In this document: piece by piece, positions 13,574 to 19,212 of the stretch | Numbering within the stretch: the first letter of the stretch is position 1 | How the letters are laid out: every line of letters starts with the position of its first letter | Notes under the pieces: model-generated | Seen by the model: only the letters and a program-made list of their open reading frames with translations | What the model was told of the DNA's origin: nothing | The model's database searches: none | Assembly: GCA_026396425.1 (NCBI GenBank) | Contig: JAPLWU010000038.1 | Span: 1 to 20,058 of the forward strand | Direction: 5' to 3' | Length of the DNA: 20,058 nucleotides | DNA from: Microcaldota archaeon | GTDB lineage: Archaea > Micrarchaeota > Micrarchaeia > Burarchaeales > JAKAKT01 | Translations under genes and position numbers: made by a program

Positions 13574-14479
13574 ATGGACGATAAGTGCCCTGAATGCGGG
13601 AGCAAGAAGCTCACGCGCGATTACGAGAAAGGCGAGCTCATATGCACGAGCTGCGGCCTGATAGTCGCGGACAACCTGGTGGATGCCGGGCCCGAGTGGA
13701 GGGCCTTCGATTCCGAACAGCGCGAGAAGCGCGCGAGGGGCGGGGCGCCGGTCAAGTACATGCGCCCGAACAAGGGGCTCGTTACCGAAATCGACCAGTA
13801 CAACCGCGACATACGCGGGGGCAAGATTTCCTCCAAAAAACAGGCGCAGTTCTACAGGATGAGGAAATGGCACAAGCGGGCGAGCATAGCAAGCTCCATG
13901 GAGAGAAACCTCGCCATAGCGCTCAGCGAGCTTGACAGGATTGCCTCGTATTTGGGGTTGCCGGACAACATCCGCGAGGCTGCCGCTCTTCTTTACAGGA
14001 AATGCATCGAGAAAGGGCTGATACGCGGGAGATTGATCGAGAATGTCGTTTCCGCAGTTATTTACGCCATCTGCAGGCAGTACGGGATTCCCCGGACGCT
14101 GAACGAGATTTCCGAGCTCTCGGGGATAGAGAAAAAGGAGATTGGGAGGACCTACCGGTTCATAAGCCGCGAGTTGGATATAAAGTTCCCGCTGACCGAC
14201 CCTTCCCACTACGTGCCAAGGTTCGCCACTTCACTGAAGCTGAGCGGAAAGGTGCAGGAGAGGGCGATTGACCTGCTTAAGAAATCGGCCAAGAAGGGCC
14301 TGATTTCCGGAAGGGGCCCGACCGGGGTTGCAGCAGCTTCTGTCTACATCGCGAGCGCCATGGAAGGGGAGAGAAGGACGCAGAAGGAAGTGGCGGAAGT
14401 GGCCGGGGTCACGGAAGTCACGATTCGCAACAGGTACAGGGAGCTCAAGCGGGAGCTCGGGCTCAAGGTTGCGCTTTAG
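13574..14479 (+). CDS. tfb: Transcription initiation factor B (TFB)
   Basis: 301 aa, standard TFB length. TFB bridges TBP-TATA DNA and RNA polymerase and sets the start site. Zinc ribbon with CPEC (5-8) and CTSC (24-27); B-finger region around GPEWRAFDSEQ (39-49); then two cyclin-like repeats, the first from about residue 112 (ALSELDRIASYLGLP) and the second from about 208 (FATSLKLSGKVQERAIDLL) ending with the helix-turn-helix VAEVAGVTEVTIRNRYREL that reads the BRE. The ATG at 13574 has GGTGAT four bases upstream; an ATG two codons earlier overlaps that SD, and a 28-codon extension is translation of the leader. Possible autoregulation through the leader repeats is inference. Confidence 0.95.
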   Translation: MDDKCPECGSKKLTRDYEKGELICTSCGLIVADNLVDAGPEWRAFDSEQREKRARGGAPVKYMRPNKGLVTEIDQYNRDIRGGKISSKKQAQFYRMRKWHKRASIASSMERNLAIALSELDRIASYLGLPDNIREAAALLYRKCIEKGLIRGRLIENVVSAVIYAICRQYGIPRTLNEISELSGIEKKEIGRTYRFISRELDIKFPLTDPSHYVPRFATSLKLSGKVQERAIDLLKKSAKKGLISGRGPTGVAAASVYIASAMEGERRTQKEVAEVAGVTEVTIRNRYRELKRELGLKVAL

Positions 14480-14511
14480 GTTGCCAGCGCACATCAACGC
14501 ACCGAGGCAAA

Positions 14512-14519
14512 GCTTTATC
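14512..14519 (+). promoter_or_regulatory. TATA-like box of the lipoprotein gene
   Basis: GCTTTATC lies about 35 nt before the ATG at 14552, with GGTGG at about 14542-14546 as ribosome-binding site. Confidence 0.4.
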
Positions 14520-14551
14520 TAGATTCGATGCATTCTTAATCCGGTGGTCGA

Positions 14552-15709
14552 ATGAAAAACCTGTTTGTCGCCGCAGTCGTACTTGTTTGCGTATCGCTGC
14601 TCCTCGCGGGCTGTTCGCAGGGAACTCCGCAGTCGCCTCCTGGTGGAACTCCTCCGGAAACGCCGGGCGGGAACCCGCCGGTGAACCAGACGCCTCCGGC
14701 TCCAAACAATACGGTGCAGCCTGCGCCGCCGTTCGAGCCAATCCATCTCGCTTACAAGATTTCGGTGCCCAATGGGCCGAACGGGCAGACGCAGCGGCTG
14801 AATTTCGATTACTACCTCGTGGAGAAGGTGGATTGCGACGGGAGGCCTGCGCTTAACGGGTTTGTCAAGACGGTCGAGGCCTCGAGGCCCGAGCAGGCCG
14901 GCTACTTCAAGATAACCGTATACCTCGATTCCGGCGAGGCAGTATATTCGAACGGAATCGGCGAGCCGGACCTTGCCTTTGACGGCGCGGTCCCGCAGAT
15001 GCTCGACTTTGACTTTGCCTTCTGGCCAGAGACGGTGATAGCGCGCGGGGGCAAGAACCTGCTTTCTGATGAAATATGGAACAGCGCTAAGCCCGTGCTG
15101 CTCCGCAACGTGGCCGCATTCGGCGGAAACGGGGACTATTCGATATCCGTCGGAAAGGACACGACTGTTGCCGGGCTCGAATGCAGGAACGTGACGATTT
15201 CGGCGAAGACCAGCAACATGGATGGCCAGATAGTCACGTGCGTCCACAAGCTCGACGATTTGAACTTCTCGTTCATCGCGAGCATAAGCATTATCGGAGG
15301 GCCTGGCTTCGACTGGAGCGTTGAGGACTTCTCGCGCGACGCGCCATCGCTCGCCTATTACCCGCAGTGCCTGGCTCCGATTCCCTGCCCCTCGGTCACG
15401 AAGCCCACGCAGCAGGAGCGTGATTCCTGCGGCTCGCAGGGCAATTCGCTCGAGGGCACGAAGAACTCCAAGGGATGCGTCACGAAATACGAATGCCTCA
15501 CAAACACGGAGAGGGCGCGCAGGAACTTCGTCAGCAGCCAGAGGGAAGGATGCGCGGTCGATGAGGCGCTCGTCACCCAAAACGCTGACTGCTGGTCCCA
15601 GCAGGGCAACGTGGATTACGGCAGGAACGAGCAGACTGGTTGCATCGTGAGCGTGACCTGCAACCCCCAGCAACAGGGCTCGGGCGGACAGATGCCACCG
15701 GGAACCTAA
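14552..15709 (+). CDS. Cys-rich surface lipoprotein of unknown function
   Basis: 385 aa. Signal peptide MKNLFVAAVVLVCVSLLLAG with a lipobox LLAGC; Cys21 would be lipid-anchored outside the cell. Residues 23-63 are a Pro/Gly/Thr-rich linker (PPGGTPPETPGG). A beta-rich domain follows at about 64-265. The C-terminus has two Cys-rich modules: CPSV..CGSQGNSLEGTKNSKGCVTKYEC, i.e. CGSQGN then GCVTKYEC, and later GCAVDE..ADCWSQQGN..GCIVSVTC, suggesting disulfide-held repeats. Such modules are common in predicted archaeal secreted proteins, but I know no assigned role. Nothing ties it functionally to TFB upstream. Its 3' end is duplicated at 16200-16235. Confidence 0.8.
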   Translation: MKNLFVAAVVLVCVSLLLAGCSQGTPQSPPGGTPPETPGGNPPVNQTPPAPNNTVQPAPPFEPIHLAYKISVPNGPNGQTQRLNFDYYLVEKVDCDGRPALNGFVKTVEASRPEQAGYFKITVYLDSGEAVYSNGIGEPDLAFDGAVPQMLDFDFAFWPETVIARGGKNLLSDEIWNSAKPVLLRNVAAFGGNGDYSISVGKDTTVAGLECRNVTISAKTSNMDGQIVTCVHKLDDLNFSFIASISIIGGPGFDWSVEDFSRDAPSLAYYPQCLAPIPCPSVTKPTQQERDSCGSQGNSLEGTKNSKGCVTKYECLTNTERARRNFVSSQREGCAVDEALVTQNADCWSQQGNVDYGRNEQTGCIVSVTCNPQQQGSGGQMPPGT

Positions 15710-15717
15710 GCGAAGCC
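15682..15717 (+). repeat. Gene-end repeat, copy 1
   Basis: This 36-nt stretch covers the last codons and stop of the lipoprotein gene. It recurs at 16200-16235 with 5 mismatches and in part (26 nt) at 19139-19164. Confidence 0.7.
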
Positions 15718-15721
15718 CATT

Positions 15722-15736
15722 CTTTTTTTCGTTTTT
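15722..15736 (+). terminator. T-rich terminator after lipoprotein gene
   Basis: CTTTTTTTCGTTTTTC; almost the same sequence (TATTTTTTCGTTTTTC) follows the second gene-end repeat at 16243-16258. Confidence 0.55.
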
Positions 15737-15778
15737 CAAATTTTCGTTACGGATAGGGCTCATCCTGAAACCAAAGGC

Positions 15779-15785
15779 ATAAATA
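15779..15785 (+). promoter_or_regulatory. TATA box for a leaderless gene
   Basis: ATAAATA is centred about 26 nt upstream of the GTG at 15808, the spacing expected if transcription starts at the start codon. Confidence 0.5.
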
Positions 15786-15807
15786 CGGCGCTGTCTAAAG
15801 CAAAAAC

Positions 15808-16164
15808 GTGCACGCCCAGAAGCAAAAGAAGGAGGAGGAAGAGAAGGGGTTCGATTTGCTTGATGCGGGCTTTCTTGAAAAGGGGCTCGTCGCTGCAGGA
15901 GACGCCCGCTCGATGGGGCTGAAGGCGATAGGCGAAGCATATTCCCAGCAGCATAAGCACCACTCGGAAAAGGAGCGCAAGCATGAAAAGGAATTCAAAG
16001 AGAAAACTGCTGGCAACCATAAGCAGGCCGTGAAAATCAGGATGGGAAAACTCGCCCAGCTGGTCCCTAGAAAATTAAAGCCGATGTACGGCTACATGCC
16101 GAGGCAGCTGAAAAGGCCCGATTCCGAAGAGCCCGGGAACAAAAAGAATGGAAAAAAGAAGTGA
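15808..16164 (+). CDS. Small charged protein, unknown
   Basis: 118 aa, GTG start. N-terminus KQKKEEEEK, a short helical segment LLDAGFLEKGLVAAGDARSM, a His/Lys/Glu-rich helix HKHHSEKERKHEKEFKEK, and a Lys-rich tail NKKNGKKK. No cysteine, membrane segment or signal peptide. The strongly basic tail with alternating charge suggests a nucleic-acid-binding or intrinsically disordered cytoplasmic protein, but there is no family match I recognise. Support for coding is the well-placed TATA box, lack of an SD consistent with leaderless expression, codon use like the backbone genes, and a terminator downstream. Confidence 0.6.
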   Translation: MHAQKQKKEEEEKGFDLLDAGFLEKGLVAAGDARSMGLKAIGEAYSQQHKHHSEKERKHEKEFKEKTAGNHKQAVKIRMGKLAQLVPRKLKPMYGYMPRQLKRPDSEEPGNKKNGKKK

Positions 16165-16182
16165 ACGGGCGATTGGCAATTC

Positions 16183-16225
16183 CGGGCGGCTGAGACTGAG
16201 GGCGGGCAGAGGCCACCGACAACCT
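16183..16225 (+). repeat. Left flanking repeat of the AT-rich island
   Basis: 43 bp beginning CGGGC and ending CAACCT. It matches 19122-19164 at 38 of 43 positions in the same orientation, including an uninterrupted core ACTGAGGGCGGGCAGA. Confidence 0.75.
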
Positions 16226-16242
16226 AAACGAAGCCTCTAGTC

Positions 16243-16258
16243 TATTTTTTCGTTTTTC
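16243..16258 (+). terminator. T-rich terminator after the small charged gene
   Basis: TATTTTTTCGTTTTTC follows the second gene-end repeat and resembles the terminator at 15722-15736, indicating that both were duplicated together. Confidence 0.5.
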
Positions 16259-16327
16259 GAGTTTGGAGCAGCAGGAATCAGACAAACCGTTGTTACACTA
16301 TCCGCCAGTCACTCTAAGAATAACAAC

Positions 16328-16337
16328 ATTTTTATGC
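16328..16337 (+). promoter_or_regulatory. TATA-like box for the island operon
   Basis: ATTTTTATGC lies about 35 nt before the leader ORF ATG at 16367 and about 100 nt before the main ATG at 16435. Confidence 0.35.
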
Positions 16338-16366
16338 TCTAGAGATAATATCTTTTAGGGGAAAGA

Positions 16367-16438
16367 ATGACTGCTGGGATGCCATATTCCGACAGGTGTA
16401 CGGGAGAGGTGTTTGAGGCAGGGTTGGTGGCATTATGA
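16367..16438 (+). CDS. 23-aa leader ORF overlapping the DUF4365-like gene
   Basis: It opens with ATG after GGGGAAAGA and ends in TGA that overlaps the ATG of the next gene (ATGA, 16435-16438). The peptide is MTAGMPYSDRCTGEVFEAGL plus three residues. The exact stop/start overlap suggests translational coupling or a regulatory leader peptide. At this length it could also be a chance ORF in the mRNA leader. Confidence 0.35.
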   Translation: MTAGMPYSDRCTGEVFEAGLVAL

Positions 16439-18150
16439 AAGAAAGGAGTCCGCAACAGGCGGCCGAAGCATTATCTAAGGGAAAACTACTAACTCTTCTT
16501 AGTCAACAGTTTATAGTCAATCCTCTTACTAATGAGGATTTTGGGTTCGACTTTGATGTCAGAATAACAACAAAGCAAACTGACGCTAATGCAATTGTTT
16601 CAGAACAAAGCTTCTACGTTCAAAACAAATCCGTTATAGATTCAGATGGCACTTCTGTGTATGAAGATCTTTCGATATCCGATTTAGAACTTTATCGTAA
16701 ACAACACATACCCTTAGTGCTAACGAAATATGATATAAAAAATGATGTATTCTACTGGGAAATAATTCAGCCGTATATCGCTGATGTAATAGAAAAAGAG
16801 GATCCAAATTGGAGAAATCAAAAAACAAAGAGAATCCATTTTACAAAAGTATTTTCTCAGGATTTTACTTCATTTACGAAAGAGATCTTAGCCGCGCAGG
16901 TAAGAATAATCCGAAGCGGTTATTTAGGCCTGGGTCTTTTAGAAGGAATTGCCATTAATAAAGATGATCTTTCAGATTTAAAAAGAAATAGAGAAAGAAA
17001 CTTAGTTAACTTTAAGGCAGAATCGCTTCTTCTATTTCAACTTGAATCAAAAAAAGGAAAAAAAGAGGCCGCATATGAGGCGCTAGTTTCCGCTTATAAT
17101 GCGCCAGGCGAGGACGAAGGAAAAGTCAGAGCCATTATTGGCATCATATCTTCGCTCAACATATCAGTTCCCGGAGATAACGCTCACGCTTGCCAATTAG
17201 CAGATGAAGGAATTTCTCTTGCGAGAAAAATGGGTCTTCTTCTACTTGAAAATTATATAGTCATCCTGAAGTCGGAAGCCGAGTTATATAGTCTTAACGA
17301 AAAAATAGGGCAACTACTGATAAGTCAAAAAATTGCAAATGCAACCGGTGAAACGTTTTTTTCTACTTTATTAACCGATGAACAGCAGAAGTTGTGGAGC
17401 CTTCATAATACTATGATTGAAAAAATTGACGGGAGTCTTAGGGCAATACTCCGGGCAAAAAATATTTATTACTACCAGGCGGCATTACTGAGAGTTCTCG
17501 ACGCTATTGCGCATCAAACTGTCAAATTCTCTGTTTTTGATAGGACTATTCTTATTACGGAAGACCAACGTCTCCCGCTTATTCATCAATGCGAATTCAT
17601 TCTTCAAAACAGTGACGATGTAGATATGAAAAAGCTCTATTGCAGAAGCCTTGCGAACTACTATTATCTTACGGCGAAACCCGATAAAGCTCTCGAATAC
17701 ATTGATAAAGCGATTACTCTTGCTAAAGAGGATAATGACGATCGGATGCTTGAAGCATTAATTAATACTCGCAAACGTATTCTAAATAAACCCGATATTT
17801 ATGCTGTTCCAAAACAAAAACCTATTGATGAAATGAGTTTGAGGGAGTATCAGACGGCAACAAAACAAATTATTGAGGCACTGGGCATGGAAGTAGAAAA
17901 AGATGATAGTTTGAAGATAGCAATTCGTGATATTAACTCGGAAGAATGTTTTAGGCATTGCGAATATGTACGCATTGCGTATTCTACCAGCCTTGTTGGA
18001 CGTTTAATTGCTTTGCCTTCTTTAGGGAGCAAGATTTTGTGGTGCAAGTACGGCGGAGCAATAGAGGGATTTGATCTTCTAGATTCGTTTAAATTGTTCA
18101 AAGCTACAAAATGTGCAGGCGCGCTCCTTAAACCCGCGGTGCCACCTTAG
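16435..18150 (+). CDS. DUF4365-like (PD-(D/E)XK fold) and TPR protein
   Basis: 571 aa. Residues 1-150 resemble DUF4365: EALSKGKLLTLLSQQF (11-26), then GFDFDV (37-42), SFYVQNKS (59-66) and LELYRKQHIPLVLTKYD (84-100) with FYWEII (106-111). This is the restriction-endonuclease-like core, with Asp39/Asp41 and the Q-x-K (63-65) variant of the E-x-K signature as probable catalytic positions. Residues about 180-465 are alpha-helical with TPR-like units, clearest at YYLTAKPDKALEYIDKAITL. The last 100 residues are unassigned. DUF4365 proteins are common in defence islands, so DNA cleavage with TPR sensing is a reasonable inference. GGTGG lies 5 nt before the ATG. Codon use is strongly AT-biased compared with the backbone. 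Confidence 0.75.
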   Translation: MKERSPQQAAEALSKGKLLTLLSQQFIVNPLTNEDFGFDFDVRITTKQTDANAIVSEQSFYVQNKSVIDSDGTSVYEDLSISDLELYRKQHIPLVLTKYDIKNDVFYWEIIQPYIADVIEKEDPNWRNQKTKRIHFTKVFSQDFTSFTKEILAAQVRIIRSGYLGLGLLEGIAINKDDLSDLKRNRERNLVNFKAESLLLFQLESKKGKKEAAYEALVSAYNAPGEDEGKVRAIIGIISSLNISVPGDNAHACQLADEGISLARKMGLLLLENYIVILKSEAELYSLNEKIGQLLISQKIANATGETFFSTLLTDEQQKLWSLHNTMIEKIDGSLRAILRAKNIYYYQAALLRVLDAIAHQTVKFSVFDRTILITEDQRLPLIHQCEFILQNSDDVDMKKLYCRSLANYYYLTAKPDKALEYIDKAITLAKEDNDDRMLEALINTRKRILNKPDIYAVPKQKPIDEMSLREYQTATKQIIEALGMEVEKDDSLKIAIRDINSEECFRHCEYVRIAYSTSLVGRLIALPSLGSKILWCKYGGAIEGFDLLDSFKLFKATKCAGALLKPAVPP

Positions 18151-18158
18151 AATAAATA
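18151..18158 (+). promoter_or_regulatory. TATA-like box for the AbrB-type gene
   Basis: AATAAATA directly follows the DUF4365-like gene stop and is about 38 nt before the ATG at 18193, so the last two genes may have their own promoter. Confidence 0.4.
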
Positions 18159-18192
18159 CTCCACTAATGTTTTTGATAGTGGTGTTAAACGT

Positions 18193-18336
18193 ATGCCAAA
18201 ACTCTATGTAACTAAAGCAAACCAGGGCGTCGTTACTTTGCCCGCTGCGATCCGCCGGGCGAAGGGTTGGAAGCACGGGCAGGAGCTTGAGTGGGTAATA
18301 GACGACATGGGTAATTTAATACTTCACTGTAAATAG
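18193..18336 (+). CDS. AbrB/SpoVT-type swapped-hairpin DNA-binding protein
   Basis: 47 aa. MPKLYVTKANQGVVTLPAAI followed by RRAKGWKHGQELEWVIDD and GNLIL reproduces the AbrB/MazE-type motif: a beta strand, LP-x-x-IRR-A-KGW, G-x-x-L, and a final D-x-x-G-x-L-x-L strand. These proteins dimerise through swapped hairpins and bind DNA, either as repressors or as antitoxins. Only one copy of the domain is present and there is no C-terminal toxin-binding tail of the long MazE kind. It ends 7 nt before the next gene, so the two look like an antitoxin/regulator-first pair. Its codons (GCG, GGG, CGG) are less AT-biased than those of its neighbours. Confidence 0.85.
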   Translation: MPKLYVTKANQGVVTLPAAIRRAKGWKHGQELEWVIDDMGNLILHCK

Positions 18337-18343
18337 TCATCCA

Positions 18344-18871
18344 ATGACTACTTGGTATATCGATCAAAGTGGGAAGTGGGAGGGAAGCCAGCCAACGGTC
18401 ATTGGAATCAGCAATCATAGCAATTATTCAGTAATGATACCTTCGTACAGCAAATCGAAAATAAAAAGATGCCTTTATAAGTTTGAGCAAGAGAAAAACC
18501 GCTCAAATACCGGCAAGCGTGTGCGGATGTTCGCATATTCGATTTTTTTATCCCTTAGAGGCTATTTCAGAGCGGAGGACGGGATAATAATCGACGAAGA
18601 ATATGTTGGACACGAACAGGCTATAAGGGATTTGATAATAAGCTTATTCAACAGGTTTGAATGCGTTTCAATAAACCCACGCTCGATAACGTTTGAGTGT
18701 GTTGGCAGAGAGTCTAAATGCCACATAATAGCCAAACAAACCCTAAACGGGTTTATCAAACCAGACAGAGTTCTTGGTTTGGATGACTATTTTTCTTTGC
18801 TGGATAGAACCGAGAGGATACGTAGAAGAGCTCTTGAAACGCGAATAAGAAGAAGAACTATGGGTGAGTAA
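18344..18871 (+). CDS. YIDQSG-motif protein, possible RNase-H-like/DUF3800-like
   Basis: 175 aa. It starts TTWYIDQSGKWEG (2-14), like the first acidic strand of RNase-H-like and DUF3800 proteins (YIDESG). A central GIIIDEEYVGHEQAI (80-94) and a late LGLDDYF (144-150) give Asp7, Asp84/Glu85, Glu91 and Asp147/148 as a plausible acidic centre. The tail ERIRRRALETRIRRRTMGE is strongly basic and could bind nucleic acid. It follows the AbrB-type gene by 7 nt and lacks a clear SD, so coupling is likely. A metal-dependent nuclease or toxin role is inference; the family itself is not certain. Confidence 0.6.
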   Translation: MTTWYIDQSGKWEGSQPTVIGISNHSNYSVMIPSYSKSKIKRCLYKFEQEKNRSNTGKRVRMFAYSIFLSLRGYFRAEDGIIIDEEYVGHEQAIRDLIISLFNRFECVSINPRSITFECVGRESKCHIIAKQTLNGFIKPDRVLGLDDYFSLLDRTERIRRRALETRIRRRTMGE

Positions 18872-18962
18872 CGGGATTTCCACCCGCTCGTTGGAACCAC
18901 CAAAACAGCAGCCAGCTCCCGAAGGAGTAGTGCACTACCGCTCGAGTAGGCTCAACTCACCC
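18862..18962 (+). ncRNA. Candidate structured RNA overlapping the end of the YIDQSG gene
   Basis: GGGTGAGT (18862-18869) pairs perfectly with ACTCACCC (18955-18962) and encloses several hairpins: CTCC-CGAA-GGAG (18916-18927), the 12-bp palindrome GTAGTGCACTAC (18927-18938), and CTAC/GTAG (18935-18949) with a 7-nt loop; the last two compete. The outer 7 bp look tRNA-acceptor-like but no D- or T-arm fits. The segment is less AT-rich than its surroundings, unlike ordinary island spacer. Could be an RNA partner of the cassette, a terminator structure or an element end. Confidence 0.4.
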
Positions 18963-18971
18963 GTGATTATA

Positions 18972-19121
18972 TTCGACTTAATGAGTTTATAAAGATATAG
19001 GATTATAAAATTATAAAATCTAAAATATTTTTAGAATCATTGTATAAGTAAACCTTAACGCGTGAACGATATACTTATCCAATATCGTATAAGTGAAAAA
19101 AATACTAGCTAAGCCAGCACT
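18972..19121. other. AT-rich spacer with GTATAAGT motifs
   Basis: No ORF. GTATAAGT occurs at 19042-19049 and 19087-19094, and its inverted core ACTTAT at 19073-19078; CGATAT/ATATCG at 19067-19072 and 19082-19087 interleave with them. These could be operator half-sites, or simply AT-rich sequence. Confidence 0.35.
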
Positions 19122-19164
19122 CGGGCAGCCGATACTGAGGGCGGGCAGATGCCACCGACAACTT
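19122..19164 (+). repeat. Right flanking repeat of the AT-rich island
   Basis: 43 bp matching 16183-16225 at 38 of 43 positions, same orientation. Backbone-type composition resumes right after it. Confidence 0.75.
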
Positions 19165-19181
19165 GAATCATCTCAGTTTTG

Positions 19182-19189
19182 TTTATATT
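19182..19189 (+). promoter_or_regulatory. TATA box of the PEP synthase-like gene
   Basis: TTTATATT is centred about 27 nt upstream of the ATG at 19213, consistent with a leaderless transcript. Confidence 0.55.
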
Positions 19190-19212
19190 TTTTAGATTGC
19201 ATATGTTTGCCG

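Larger units (their letters stand above)
16226..19121. mobile_element. AT-rich accessory island between direct repeats
   Basis: About 2.9 kb flanked by 43-bp direct repeats. Base and codon use change sharply inside (many ATA, AGA, TTA and AAA codons, AT-rich spacers) and revert after the right repeat. Contents: a 23-codon leader ORF, a DUF4365-like/TPR gene, an AbrB-type gene, a YIDQSG-motif gene and a potentially structured RNA. No integrase, transposase, tRNA end or terminal inverted repeat is visible, so how it arrived is unknown; recombination between repeats is the simplest route. The 5 mismatches between repeats suggest the event is not recent. Confidence 0.6.

Noticed and set aside
14519..15940. 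Long minus-strand ORF (473 aa) opposite the lipoprotein gene
   Set aside because: Arg/Leu/Pro-rich shadow; the plus strand has a signal peptide, lipobox and Cys modules.
18862..18963. A tRNA gene at the island's right side
   Set aside because: The 7-bp acceptor-like helix and total length fit, but no T-arm or D-arm can be formed and no anticodon loop is visible.
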